Below are positions 42,450 to 51,943 of a stretch of DNA of 64,000 bases, piece after piece. Positions within the stretch are counted from its first letter, which is position 1, and each line of letters starts with the position of its first letter. Source of the DNA: Methanobacteriaceae archaeon (lineage in GTDB: Archaea; Methanobacteriota; Methanobacteria; Methanobacteriales; Methanobacteriaceae). The notes under the pieces were generated by a model that had not been told where the DNA came from, made no database searches, and was given only the letters and a program-made list of their open reading frames with translations. The stretch is taken from assembly GCA_030656015.1 (NCBI GenBank), contig JAUSNX010000014.1, positions 310,001-374,000 of the forward strand, written 5' to 3'. The position numbers were made by a program, and so were the translations under genes.

Positions 42450-43289
42450 TTGAATAAGGAACGCTTAATTGAAAAAATGAAAGATATAATGATTAAAGCC
42501 CGCTCTTTTTATAAGAATCTCTCTCCTAAACAGTCTAAGGCAGTGAATATTCTGGCCACAGCACCCCTCATCGCGGCCAGTATTGATGGTGCCTGTGCTG
42601 GAGGGTGCCCCTATGGCCTATCATATGATCCATATCCTGGACAATGTGGTAGGTATATGGATTCTAATGGGACGGGAGCTTGTGACTTGGCATCAGCTGA
42701 TGTAGCAACGCAACAAACTACTAGCAGTAGTGATACCAGCAGCCAGGATTCATCATCTCAGTCATCAAGTTCATCTAACGACAATGGAAATTCTGGTGGT
42801 GTTAGTTCTGATGATACCAGTACCGATAATGCTTCTAATGCCTCTACAGTACCTGATTCTACTTCAACAGGCATTGACGGTTCTTCTACTACGGATGGAA
42901 CTAATTTTCGTATTCTTCCAGCGACTCTGATAATACTGGGGGCGTACTTGTTAACTTATTATCTATTTAAAAAAGGAATATTGAAGGCCAGAGTTCATAA
43001 AAGAATTTGGAATGGGTTATTAACCTTTGGATTTTTGGGAATGGGAATAACTGGACTTATACTAACTGTAATTATTAACCTGGGAATATCAACTGTTTAT
43101 AATTCTGGGATGACTTATTGGCATGCTGAACTAGGACTATTGATGGTTTTAGCAGCTTTAGTACATTTCCATATTTATCAAAGGCCGTTTAAAAGAATGT
43201 TCAAGGTTTTATTTGATTCAAATTCTTCAAAAAAGGATAAGAATGTGATAAAAACTCCTGGAACTTCAAATGATAGAATCATGGATTAA
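42450..43289 (+). CDS. Paralogous cytochrome-b-like membrane protein with N-terminal four-cysteine domain
   Basis: 279 residues from a TTG with GGGGG upstream. Residues 31-46 are hydrophobic; then C49, C53, C66 and C78 occur in GACAGGCPYG, DPYPGQCGRYMD and NGTGACD, the last resembling a D-x-N-G calcium loop. A serine/aspartate-rich linker of about 70 residues leads to a domain matching the preceding protein: H183/W187, H225/E227/G229, H239/H241, with the same intervals (42, 14 and 16 residues). It starts 2 bases after the preceding stop. A membrane electron-transfer pair with an Fe-S or metal domain is an attractive but unproven reading. Confidence 0.7.
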   Translation: MNKERLIEKMKDIMIKARSFYKNLSPKQSKAVNILATAPLIAASIDGACAGGCPYGLSYDPYPGQCGRYMDSNGTGACDLASADVATQQTTSSSDTSSQDSSSQSSSSSNDNGNSGGVSSDDTSTDNASNASTVPDSTSTGIDGSSTTDGTNFRILPATLIILGAYLLTYYLFKKGILKARVHKRIWNGLLTFGFLGMGITGLILTVIINLGISTVYNSGMTYWHAELGLLMVLAALVHFHIYQRPFKRMFKVLFDSNSSKKDKNVIKTPGTSNDRIMD

Positions 43290-43416
43290 AACTAAAATTT
43301 ATCTAAATTTTATTTTAATCATTCAACCTTTTCGGAAACTTTATCTTTAATTCCTGCAAATTATTAGTTAGAACTTTTTAGGGACTTTTTATCCCAATAA
43401 CTATTCTGTGATGTTC

Positions 43417-43698
43417 ATGAAAAAAATACTCTGGTGGCTTATTGCTGGTACTAAAGGAGGCATAAATAGGGCCCGAATAATTAATGAATTAAATGAAAGG
43501 CCATATAATGCTCACCAGATATCAGAAAAACTAGAACTAGATTATAAAACTGTTAGACATCACATAAAAATCCTTGAAGAGAATAAAATCATTACTTCAA
43601 CTGGGGAAAAATATGGAACCATGTATTTTTTATCATCTCAACTTGAAGATAACTATAAATTATTTGAAGAAATCTGGAAAAAAATGGGAGAAAATTAG
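43417..43698 (+). CDS. Winged-helix transcription regulator (ArsR-like)
   Basis: 93 residues. Helix-turn-helix in [18 protein letters not shown] followed by the recognition helix [13 protein letters not shown] and a wing with GTMYFLS. No metal-binding cysteines. The ATG is preferred to the GTG 9 bases upstream, which belongs to the ribosome site GTGATG. The following membrane-protein gene begins 13 bases after its stop, so the two form a pair that probably regulates itself and perhaps the cytochrome-like genes upstream. Confidence 0.8.
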   Translation: MKKILWWLIAGTKGGINRARIINELNERPYNAHQISEKLELDYKTVRHHIKILEENKIITSTGEKYGTMYFLSSQLEDNYKLFEEIWKKMGEN

Positions 43699-43711
43699 GA
43701 ACGGTGATTAA

Positions 43712-44062
43712 ATGTTAGTGGAAGGGCCCGAGCCGTTATTTGAAGGAGGTCATTTTGAGAAAGAATTCCCCGTAGATGATCCTGGATTGGCCATGCTGGC
43801 TGTTTTAGTGGGAGCAATTAACATAGCAGTTTTATTGTTAATGCTTTATGTTTACTTGAAAAGCTACTTGAGATTAAAATCACAATTTACATTGGGACTT
43901 TTAGTGTTTGTAATGCTGTTAATCCTCCAAAATACAATATTTATAACATTTTTGCTTATAAGAGAAGGATTCAGAGGACCAGGAATGGGAGTACCTGTTT
44001 TAACGATTAATTTAACTCAGCTAGGAGCATTAATTGTTCTTTTAAAAATAACTTGGGATTGA
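43712..44062 (+). CDS. Unrecognised three-span membrane protein paired with the winged-helix regulator
   Basis: 116 residues. An acidic N-terminal head (about 1-25) precedes spans at about 27-50, 58-82 and 93-113. No conserved catalytic residue, cysteine or histidine cluster is seen apart from H19. Pairs of a small winged-helix protein with a three-span membrane protein are common in archaea, and the membrane partner may sense a signal for the regulator; this is inference. GGTGATTAA precedes the ATG. Confidence 0.6.
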   Translation: MLVEGPEPLFEGGHFEKEFPVDDPGLAMLAVLVGAINIAVLLLMLYVYLKSYLRLKSQFTLGLLVFVMLLILQNTIFITFLLIREGFRGPGMGVPVLTINLTQLGALIVLLKITWD

Positions 44063-44178
44063 GGCACTAAATTAAAATATATAATAAAAATTCCATTTTA
44101 TTTTTCTTATTTTTTTAAATATAATCTGTTTTATGGAACTGATTGAAAATTTATTTAATATTTGAATCAATATATTTC

Positions 44179-44510
44179 ATGGAAATATTTAAATCCCTTT
44201 TTTTCTTTGTCTTAGCGGGTTTATGTGAATCGGTGGAGGATAATTAATCTGGCTCTGGCTTAGAGAAGGAAAAGGCCCTGAATTAGCAGTATTAGGTGCC
44301 ATAATTCTTGTTATGTATGGAATAATTCCCACACTACAACCAGCAAGCTTTGAAAGATTTTATGCTGCCTATGGTGGAATATTCATTGTAATGGCTCTTT
44401 TATGGGCCTGGCAAGTTGATAAATTTATTCCAGATAAATTTGATATTATTGGAGCTTCTCTGGCATTGATTGGGGGTTTTATAATAATGTACTGGCCCAG
44501 AGCTTCTTAA
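44179..44510 (+). pseudogene. ynfA: Broken YnfA/UPF0060 membrane protein gene
   Basis: Starting at the ATG, the first 17 codons read MEIFKSLFFFVLAGLCE, the normal YnfA beginning. One base is then missing (the expected GAAATCGG reads GAATCGG at about 44226-44233) and the frame continues as IGGG, then a TAA stop (44241-44243) where Tyr would stand, then LIWLWLREGK through TLQPASFERFYAAYGGIFIV and ends PRAS. Spliced in this way the product would be 110 residues, the normal length. Two lesions within 15 bases suggest real inactivation rather than one sequencing error. Confidence 0.8.
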
Positions 44511-44654
44511 TATAATTTAAAATAATTAAAAATCTAATCCATAAAAATAATATTAGTTATAAATCAATATATTTTTTTTAAATTTAAAAATAATTTATTT
44601 AATAAAATTTTGATGAAATTAATTATTGCTAACTAAAAAAGCTATTTTAAGAAT

Positions 44655-44801
44655 TTATTTAATATTTAACTCTTTTAATAAACGATCTCTTTCTTTTCGG
44701 AGTTCTTCTAAAAGTTCCTCATTGCAGCAGTTTTCTTTTTCCAGATGGGCTAATGTTACTGTTATGGCCTCGAGGTTTGTTTCTAATTGGTTTACGGGCA
44801 T
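44655..44801 (-). CDS. Putative 48-residue charged helical protein
   Basis: A complete small frame, [13 protein letters not shown] at the start, then [18 protein letters not shown] and a basic-acidic helix ending KELNIK. Leucine spacing suits a coiled coil, and two adjacent cysteines (C25, C26) are notable. GGAAG stands about 10 bases upstream of the ATG. No family recognised; composition is clearly coding-like and unlike the surrounding AT-rich spacer. Confidence 0.6.
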   Translation of the reverse strand: MPVNQLETNLEAITVTLAHLEKENCCNEELLEELRKERDRLLKELNIK

Positions 44802-45088
44802 TTTCTTACTTCCTGGGATTTTATTTAATAATATTTTAGAATATTAATTAGCTCAATATTTGTTTATTTAAATATATTAACCGTTTCTATTTTTTTTATT
44901 ACAAAATAAAATTTAAGTCCCTATTGGAATTATTTATATTATTCTGATTTTTCTATTTAATCACTTATTATCTCACATTTCTTATTTCAAGTTCTAGAAG
45001 AATTAATATAGGATGAGAATGTTATAAAAAATATTAGATATTGTTAGAAACACAATTATTTAAGATAATTATATTATGAGTTGATAGA

Positions 45089-45298
45089 ATGGCACAGGAA
45101 GATTACGATTTTCAAGTTAATAAACAATTTTTAAGATTTAAAGACAAAGAAGTGGTTGTAAGTTTAAAAAACCGGGAAGAAGATGAAGGAAAAGTTGTGA
45201 CTCTTGATAATTATCTTAACACCGTTCTAATAACTGAAAATGGCTTAAAATTTATTAAAGGCGGTAAAATTGCTTTTATGGCCATAAAAGATAGTTAA
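45089..45298 (+). CDS. LSm-like small protein
   Basis: 69 residues. The pattern RFKDKEVVVSLKNREEDEGK then VVTLDNYLNTVLI corresponds to the Sm1 motif (strand, glycine, D-x-x-x-N) and FIKGGKIAFMAI to Sm2, so it most resembles a divergent LSm/SmAP RNA-binding ring protein. It lacks the usual N-terminal helix residues. It stands alone with a weak GTTGAT ribosome site. Which RNA it binds is unknown. Confidence 0.6.
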   Translation: MAQEDYDFQVNKQFLRFKDKEVVVSLKNREEDEGKVVTLDNYLNTVLITENGLKFIKGGKIAFMAIKDS

Positions 45299-45468
45299 AA
45301 TTAATATTATTTCAGAATATTGCACTGATTTTTTAAATTTATTTCTAAAAATATAGGTATTTATAAATTTTTTTATTCTGTTATTTTGAATTTTAAAAAA
45401 TAAAATTTTAATTTAATGTAGATGGATTGAATCTGCATTAAATTAATAGACTCAAATATTTAATGTGA

Positions 45469-46497
45469 TTAAATAGAGTCGTCTACTTTGATGCCTAAAA
45501 TATTTCTTTTACCTTTATAAATGTCTCTGGCAATCTGAGCACTTCCCATAGAACCTGATGTTGGCGATATCCTTATTAATGGAACTACTCCTTCTAAATA
45601 CTCTTTTAAAAGACCATAAAAGTTAATAGGTTCTTCCATGGCACCTATAGACCCGGTCAGAACTATTCCATCTACTTTATTAGCAATACCTATTAAACCC
45701 CATATTTCCATGGCAATAGTCATCATCATGGTATCTAATGCCAGAATAGCTTGATCGTCACCATTTTGAGCTAATAAAATCAGTTCATCCTTGGCCCGGG
45801 ATACTTTAGTATCTATATCCGCGATTTTCACAGCACCAGCATGAGAGAAACATTCATTAGCAGTTTTTTTGCCTTCATCAATGTTTCTCAACATTTCTAA
45901 ATCAAGAGGGCCGTGAATTACGCCCAAAGCACCTAAACAAGCATCAATAGCCCCTACTATTTTACCATTCTGCACCAGCATGCTTACTGAGTTAGAGCTG
46001 ATATCAGACACAACCATATTTTCCCACCCGGTTTCCAGATAAGCATTGTAGGTTATAGAAACTTTTTCAGCACTGGCATGGTGAGAATAAGCTGCTGCAA
46101 ATCTCCGATCAATACACGGAGTTTTATTATGTAAACCCGGAATAAGTAATGTGGGAATACCAGATTTCTCTATTTCCTCATAAACGGCGGTTCCACCACC
46201 AGTTACTTTTCCTGCACCATTTATAGATAAAATTCCCTTATCTTTAACTTTTTTCAGAGGTTTTATACTACTAAGTCCATCGCCCATGGCGTAGGTAATG
46301 GCCATTAGTTCAATAGAATTTAGATCCACTCTTTTTACCAGTTCCTCTACAGCAGAAACCTGGCCCTGGGAAAGATCTTCTCTGCTGATTTTAAAGTGTT
46401 CAACAGAGTTTTTTCCTTCTTTTTCTTCTTTCGATGATGAAGAAAGGATGGTAAATGAGACACCAGTGGTGCCGTGGTCCATGCCCACGAATACCAA
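45469..46497 (-). CDS. Methanogenesis marker protein 12
   Basis: Methanogen-only protein with an actin/hexokinase-type (ASKHA) fold: VGMDHGTTG at the start is the phosphate-1 motif and VLTGSIGAMEEP a second nucleotide-binding region. 342 residues from a TTG with GGTGAT 4 bases upstream; a longer frame would overlap ilvC. Its biochemical role is not known to me. It starts 10 bases after the ilvC stop, so it is likely co-expressed with branched-chain amino acid genes. Confidence 0.72.
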   Translation of the reverse strand: MVFVGMDHGTTGVSFTILSSSSKEEKEGKNSVEHFKISREDLSQGQVSAVEELVKRVDLNSIELMAITYAMGDGLSSIKPLKKVKDKGILSINGAGKVTGGGTAVYEEIEKSGIPTLLIPGLHNKTPCIDRRFAAAYSHHASAEKVSITYNAYLETGWENMVVSDISSNSVSMLVQNGKIVGAIDACLGALGVIHGPLDLEMLRNIDEGKKTANECFSHAGAVKIADIDTKVSRAKDELILLAQNGDDQAILALDTMMMTIAMEIWGLIGIANKVDGIVLTGSIGAMEEPINFYGLLKEYLEGVVPLIRISPTSGSMGSAQIARDIYKGKRNILGIKVDDSI

Positions 46498-46507
46498 GGA
46501 TATCACC

Positions 46508-47494
46508 TTATTTCTGTAATCCACAGAGTTTTCGGAGTTTAGAACCTACTTCTTCGATTTGCAGTTCGTCTTCCATGTCCCGCATTCGCTTGAGCATAGG
46601 CCCACCAGCTTGATTTTCTAAGGCCCATTCTTTGGCGAATTTTCCTTCTTGAATCTCTTTAAGGATTTCAGCCATTTCTTTTTGAGCATCTGGATTAATT
46701 ACTCGGGATCTTCTGGTTAACCCTCCAAACTCGGCAGTGTTACTTACATCATGCCACATTCCGGCGAACCCTTTTTCGTAGATTAAATCCACAATAAGTT
46801 TTAATTCGTGACAAGTTTCAAAGTAGGCCACTTCTGGCTGGTATCCACCATCTACCAGAGTTTTAAAACCGGCTTTAATAAGTTCAGTTACTCCTCCACA
46901 GAGAACAGCTTGTTCTCCAAAGAGGTCAGTTTCGGTTTCTTCTTTAAAGGTGGTTTCTAGTATTCCAGCTCGGGCTAAACCGCATCCTTTACCCATAGCT
47001 AATGCTTGTTGTTTAGCATCTCCAGTAGCATCAATTTCCACAGCAACTAATCCAGGAATCCCAAATCCTTCCAGGTAAGTACGGCGAACCATAGCTCCAG
47101 GCCCTTTAGGGGCACTCATGGTTACATTTACACCTTCAGGGACGTTGATGTATCCATAGTGGATGTTGTATCCATGTGAGAAAGATACAGTGTTACCTTC
47201 TTCTAGATATGGCTTAATGGATTTATCATAAACTGATCCTTGGATTTCATCAGGAATAAGTATGTGAATGATGTCCGCAGCTTTGGCAGCATCTTCTACA
47301 CTCATTACATCCATTCCATCTGCAACAGCAGTTTTCCATGAAGTTCCTCCTTCTCTTAGACCAACTACGACTTTTAATCCACTGTCGGCCATATTTCGAG
47401 ATTGAGCCATTCCTTGACTTCCATATCCTATAACTGCGATAGTTTTATCTGCGAGGACTCCAGTGTCCACGTCTTTTTCGTAATACATTTTCAT
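46508..47494 (-). CDS. ilvC: Ketol-acid reductoisomerase
   Basis: NADPH-dependent second step of branched-chain amino acid synthesis. 328 residues, class [14 protein letters not shown] nucleotide loop (about 19-31), [18 protein letters not shown], and the metal-binding [12 protein letters not shown] and [23 protein letters not shown] lies before the ATG. A 260-base spacer separates it from ilvN upstream. Confidence 0.95.
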   Translation of the reverse strand: MKMYYEKDVDTGVLADKTIAVIGYGSQGMAQSRNMADSGLKVVVGLREGGTSWKTAVADGMDVMSVEDAAKAADIIHILIPDEIQGSVYDKSIKPYLEEGNTVSFSHGYNIHYGYINVPEGVNVTMSAPKGPGAMVRRTYLEGFGIPGLVAVEIDATGDAKQQALAMGKGCGLARAGILETTFKEETETDLFGEQAVLCGGVTELIKAGFKTLVDGGYQPEVAYFETCHELKLIVDLIYEKGFAGMWHDVSNTAEFGGLTRRSRVINPDAQKEMAEILKEIQEGKFAKEWALENQAGGPMLKRMRDMEDELQIEEVGSKLRKLCGLQK

Positions 47495-47755
47495 TTGCCA
47501 TCCTCCTAAGTATCTGGAATAAAATTCACATGCATGCCCAAAACTTCTGATTTATTCAGTAGAATTTGCATAATCATGATTTGATAATTAATGTGTTTCT
47601 AACTATGGTTTAATTAACATATAAATTAGGGGTCTTTTTATAATTTATTTTAAAGTTTTTTATTCACTTATTCTTACTGATGTATGGAACTTGAATAAAT
47701 TAAAAAATTAAAAATAAAAGTAATTTTTTTTAAACTGGAATTAAGTAAAATTGCA

Positions 47756-48274
47756 TTAAATAGTCTTTCCACCACGTGACATGGCAGTAGGACCAGTTCG
47801 GGCCAATTCTTTAATTCCAAATCCTTTTAAAAGGTCTGTTAAGGCATCAATTTTGTCAGAATCTCCGGTGATTTCAATGGTCAGAGCTTCGCTGCTAACA
47901 TCTATGATACGTCCTCGGAATATGTTAGCATACTGAATGATTTCTGATCTAACCTTTTCTGTGGGGGCATGAACCTTTATAAGACACAATTCTCTTTTAA
48001 CAGTACTTTCCACTTTTAAATCCCGGACTTTAATAACATCCAGCAATTTATTCAATTGCTTGGTTATTTGTTCCAGTACTCGCTGATCTCCATGGGCAAT
48101 GATGGTCATACGAGCCAACCCTGGAATTTCAGATTCTCCTACAGTAATGCTTTCAATGTTGAATCCTCGGCGGGTGAATAAACCGGCTACTCTTTGCAAG
48201 ACACCGGGTTTGTGTTCTACCAGAGCACTGATAATATGATTCTTTTCAGTGGACTTCTCAATTTTAGTTGGCAT
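47756..48274 (-). CDS. ilvN: Acetolactate synthase regulatory (small) subunit
   Basis: ACT-domain subunit giving valine feedback to acetolactate synthase. 172 residues: ACT motif [25 protein letters not shown] (first part), a second domain with [12 protein letters not shown]. The ATG with GGTGGGGATT upstream is used. It begins one base after the ilvB stop and is translated with it. Confidence 0.94.
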   Translation of the reverse strand: MPTKIEKSTEKNHIISALVEHKPGVLQRVAGLFTRRGFNIESITVGESEIPGLARMTIIAHGDQRVLEQITKQLNKLLDVIKVRDLKVESTVKRELCLIKVHAPTEKVRSEIIQYANIFRGRIIDVSSEALTIEITGDSDKIDALTDLLKGFGIKELARTGPTAMSRGGKTI

Positions 48275-48275
48275 T

Positions 48276-50021
48276 TTAATCCCCACCCTTTTGAGCTTTT
48301 CCTGGTGTTTTATAGTGTATTTCACCTGGAATTTCTCTTTCTACTTTATATTCTCCTACAATTTCTGTGAGGCCACATCCTGGCGGTACCATAGGTAGAA
48401 TTTCATCAGGGTCGATGATTATATCTAGTAAAGTTGGTTCTCCAGATTTTAAAGCATCTTTCATAGCTTGCTGCGTTTCTCCAACCTTTTCAACACGTTC
48501 TGCCCTAACACCAAATGATTCGGCTAATTTAACGAAGTCTGGAACTTCTCCCAGATGAGTATGGGACATACGTTCATCATAGAATAGTTTTTGCCATTGT
48601 GCTACCATTCCCAGGTACCTATTATCTAAAACACAGACTACTACAGGTATGTCGTACTCTTTAACAGTAGCCAAGTCCTGGCAAACCATTAAAAATCCAC
48701 CGTCACCACAAACTGCCACTACGTCATTTTCTGGCATGGCTACCTTAGCACCCATAGCTGCCGGGAAACCGAATCCCATGGTTCCCAGTCCTCCTGATGA
48801 GATGAATGTTCGGGGTTTTGTAGTGTTAAAGAAATGGGCCATCCACATCTGGTTTTGTCCCACATCGGTGGTCATGATGGTATCTTCATCCAGGGCCTGG
48901 GCCAGTTCTTTCATAACTTGTTGAGGCTTTAATGGATGATCATTTTCAAAGGAAATTCGAGGTATGCAATTTTTATTGAATTTTTTAACGTGCTCTATCC
49001 ATTTTAGAGAATCCAACCCTGCTGTATCCTTTTTCAGCATTTTTATCATGGATTGAAGAACTACCTTAGCATCTCCGACAATAGGAACATCTACTTCTAC
49101 ATTCTTCCCAATTTCTGCTGGATCCACATCTATGTGTATAATTGTGGCATTAGGGGCAAACTCATCAATTTTTCCAGTGGTTCGGTCTGAAAACCGACAT
49201 CCTATAGCAATGAGACAGTCAGACTCATCTACGCTAATGTTAGCAACTTTACGACCATGCATACCAAGCATCCCCATGGAAGCTGGATGGTCTTCTGGGA
49301 AAGAACTTTTACCTAGTAAACTGGTGGTAACTGGGGCATTTATTATTTCGGCTAATTGTTTTAACTCAGATGATGCTCCAGCAGATATAACTCCACCACC
49401 GGCCAGAATTACTGGTTTTTTTGATTTAATAATGGTTTGAGCAGCTCTTTTAATTTGCAGGCCGTGGCCTTTTTTAGTAGGTTTATAACCTGGGATGTCT
49501 AGTAATTCATTCCTGTATTCTTCAAGTACTTGTTCTTGAATGTCTTTGGGAAGATCAATTACTATAGGTCCTGGACGGCCACTAAGGGCTATTTCAAAAC
49601 TGGAGTTAACAATAGCAGGTATTTCATTCGCATCTGTAACTTGGAAGTTGTGTTTAGTAATAGGCATGGTTATACCTATCATATCAACTTCTTGAAAGGC
49701 ATCATTACCAATTAAGTGCGTTGGTACCTGTCCCGCAATAGACAACACTGGGGAAGAATCCATGTATGCTGTTGCAATTCCAGTTACCAGGTTAGTTGCA
49801 CCTGGGCCTGAAGTGGCAATGCACACTCCTACTTTTCCTGAAGCACGGGCATATCCGTCTGCTGCATGTGCAGCGCACTGCTCGTGTCTTACCAGGATGT
49901 GCTTTAAGTCAGAATCGTATATCATGTCGTATAGGGGAAGTAATTGTCCTCCGGGATATCCGAAGACAGTATCTGCTCCCTGGTCTATCAGCGACTTAAT
50001 TAGGGCTTGGCCACCTTTCAT
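48276..50021 (-). CDS. ilvB: Acetolactate synthase catalytic (large) subunit
   Basis: Thiamine-diphosphate enzyme making acetolactate and acetohydroxybutyrate. 581 residues with [26 protein letters not shown] (catalytic glutamate), a FAD-type central domain and the ThDP motif GDGGFLM...N. The ATG has GGTG 9 bases upstream; the in-frame GTG belongs to it. Its presumed leader holds a nested hairpin. ilvN follows directly. Confidence 0.95.
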   Translation of the reverse strand: MKGGQALIKSLIDQGADTVFGYPGGQLLPLYDMIYDSDLKHILVRHEQCAAHAADGYARASGKVGVCIATSGPGATNLVTGIATAYMDSSPVLSIAGQVPTHLIGNDAFQEVDMIGITMPITKHNFQVTDANEIPAIVNSSFEIALSGRPGPIVIDLPKDIQEQVLEEYRNELLDIPGYKPTKKGHGLQIKRAAQTIIKSKKPVILAGGGVISAGASSELKQLAEIINAPVTTSLLGKSSFPEDHPASMGMLGMHGRKVANISVDESDCLIAIGCRFSDRTTGKIDEFAPNATIIHIDVDPAEIGKNVEVDVPIVGDAKVVLQSMIKMLKKDTAGLDSLKWIEHVKKFNKNCIPRISFENDHPLKPQQVMKELAQALDEDTIMTTDVGQNQMWMAHFFNTTKPRTFISSGGLGTMGFGFPAAMGAKVAMPENDVVAVCGDGGFLMVCQDLATVKEYDIPVVVCVLDNRYLGMVAQWQKLFYDERMSHTHLGEVPDFVKLAESFGVRAERVEKVGETQQAMKDALKSGEPTLLDIIIDPDEILPMVPPGCGLTEIVGEYKVEREIPGEIHYKTPGKAQKGGD

Positions 50022-50044
50022 AAAAAACACCTTGTTTACTTACT

Positions 50045-50089
50045 GAACCTGTAAACCTCATAAAACACATTATATGAGATTTCAGGCTC
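50045..50089 (-). promoter_or_regulatory. Nested stem-loop in the presumed ilvB leader
   Basis: On the minus strand GAGCCTG pairs with CAGGTTC (7 pairs, one G-U) and, inside, CTCATA pairs with TATGAG (6 pairs) around a 10-base loop. It ends 24 bases before the ilvB ATG and close to the ribosome site. It may be an RNA control element or a DNA operator. Confidence 0.5.
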
Positions 50090-50168
50090 TTTCATTATTT
50101 TATGTCATGATTTGTTTTCATCATTATTATTTTACATATTTAACCTATAACTCATATTGAATATTCTA

Positions 50169-50176
50169 TTATATAA
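50169..50176 (-). promoter_or_regulatory. Likely TATA box of ilvB
   Basis: TTATATAA, self-complementary, 148 bases upstream of ilvB; a start about 25 bases downstream would include the hairpin in a leader of about 120 bases. Confidence 0.4.
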
Positions 50177-50391
50177 TATTGGTATTTATCTTATAATTGA
50201 AATAAAAAAATAGACAAATTAATTTAGTGAAATATAAAAACAACAAATACAATCATCAATACACTAACCAATAATAAAAGCGAGTATAATAATTTTATAA
50301 TAATTTCAAATTAATAATATCAGTCTAATTAATCTATTGGGATGATTAAAAGAGTTTATTGATTATTTTACATATTTTGGAGGATTTTTAA

Positions 50392-51702
50392 ATGAAAATT
50401 TTAGTTGTAGGAAATGGGGCAAGGGAACACGCTATTTGTGAAGCTTTAAAAGGAGAAGCAGAACTTTATTCTATAATGAGCAACCAGAACCCTGGAATAG
50501 CGCGAATATCTGATTTCAAAGTGGCCAGCGAAGGAGATCTGGAAACAGTCAAAAAATTTGCTTTAGACAAGAAAGTGGACATGGCTTTTATTGGTCCGGA
50601 ATCACCACTGGAGAAAGGAATAGTGGATGTACTGGAAGAAGAAGGTATAAGTTGTGTAGGGCCAAATAAAAGTGCTGCTAGGATAGAAACTGATAAATCA
50701 TTTATGCGAAATCTTTTTGAAAAATATAAAATTGATGGGTCTCTGGTCTACCGGGTTTTTGACAATTATAAAGACATTAGTGACTTCTTGAATGAATTTG
50801 ATAAAGATGTAGTCATAAAGCCAGTGGGACTCACAGGGGGTAAGGGAGTAAAAATTGTAGGAGATCATCTGGAAGATAACAATGATGCTAAGGAATATGC
50901 TCGTCACATAATGGAAACTAAAATGGGAGGCCATCCTCGAGTAGTAATAGAAGAAAAACTGGTGGGGGAAGAATTTACAGTACAAGCCTTCTCTGACGGG
51001 GATCACTTGGCCCCCATGCCTGCGGCTCAGGACCATCCTTATGCTTTTGAAGGAGATGAAGGCCCTATTACTGGTGGAATGGGTTCTTATTCTGATAAAA
51101 ATGGATTACTTCCTTTCATGGATCAAAAAAATTATGATGATGCTGTAAAAATAATGCAAGATACTATCAATGCCATAAAAAAGGAAGCTGGGCCTTATAA
51201 AGGAGTTCTCTATGGCCAATTCATGCTATGTGAAGAAGGCCCCAGATTGGTGGAATATAATGCTCGATTCGGAGATCCAGAGGCCATGAATGTCCTTCCT
51301 CTTTTAAAATCAAGTATGGTTGATATCTGCCAGAGTATTGTGGATGGAAATCTTAAAAAGGCTGAATTTGAGAACAAGGCCACAGTTTGTAAGTATATTG
51401 TCCCGGATGGTTATCCGGAAACTAAATTCGCTAATCAAGCTATTATGGTTGATGAGAAGTCTATATCTGATTTAGGAGGTAGGGTTTACTACGCAGCAGT
51501 TAATCAGAAGGAAGATGTAGTATATACCTCAGCATCTAGGGCCCTGGGATTGGTAGCTACTGGGGAAAGCATTGAGGAAGCTGAGATGATATGTGAAGAG
51601 GCCACTCAGTTTGTCAAGGGAGATTTATATCACCGTAAAGATGTGGGAACCAAAGAACTTATTCAAAAGAGAATTGACCACATGAAGAAAATAAGGGGAT
51701 AA
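50392..51702 (+). CDS. purD: Phosphoribosylamine-glycine ligase
   Basis: ATP-grasp enzyme of purine synthesis that makes GAR. 436 residues: [11 protein letters not shown] (about 4-14), [31 protein letters not shown] (ATP loop), [17 protein letters not shown] and [23 protein letters not shown] lies 10 bases before the ATG. purE of the same pathway is 44 kb away, so the purine genes are scattered. Confidence 0.95.
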   Translation: MKILVVGNGAREHAICEALKGEAELYSIMSNQNPGIARISDFKVASEGDLETVKKFALDKKVDMAFIGPESPLEKGIVDVLEEEGISCVGPNKSAARIETDKSFMRNLFEKYKIDGSLVYRVFDNYKDISDFLNEFDKDVVIKPVGLTGGKGVKIVGDHLEDNNDAKEYARHIMETKMGGHPRVVIEEKLVGEEFTVQAFSDGDHLAPMPAAQDHPYAFEGDEGPITGGMGSYSDKNGLLPFMDQKNYDDAVKIMQDTINAIKKEAGPYKGVLYGQFMLCEEGPRLVEYNARFGDPEAMNVLPLLKSSMVDICQSIVDGNLKKAEFENKATVCKYIVPDGYPETKFANQAIMVDEKSISDLGGRVYYAAVNQKEDVVYTSASRALGLVATGESIEEAEMICEEATQFVKGDLYHRKDVGTKELIQKRIDHMKKIRG

Positions 51703-51943
51703 TAAAAACACACTATTACTCATTTTTTTCTAATTTTTTGAAATTAAGAATAATATGAAACTAATTTTAAATATTTTTGAGAAACATTTAAGAATTATCC
51801 CTGCAAATTTTATATTTCATATTTATATATTTCATAATGAATTACCTAAGAAATTTAAATAGATTTTTAAGCTTGATAATACATATTATATTCTCTATTA
51901 AGAATTATGACATATCTTTACATTTATTTGGAGATGAATTACA

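Larger units (their letters stand above)
50022..50391. other. Divergent spacer between ilvB and purD
   Basis: 370 AT-rich bases with the ilvB promoter and leader hairpin on one strand and the purD ribosome site (GGAGG) on the other. No small gene seen. Confidence 0.4.

Noticed and set aside
44313-44510. A complete 65-residue small membrane protein
   Set aside because: Upstream sequence in the same frame and an adjacent frame continues the YnfA match, so this is the back part of a broken gene, not a full gene.
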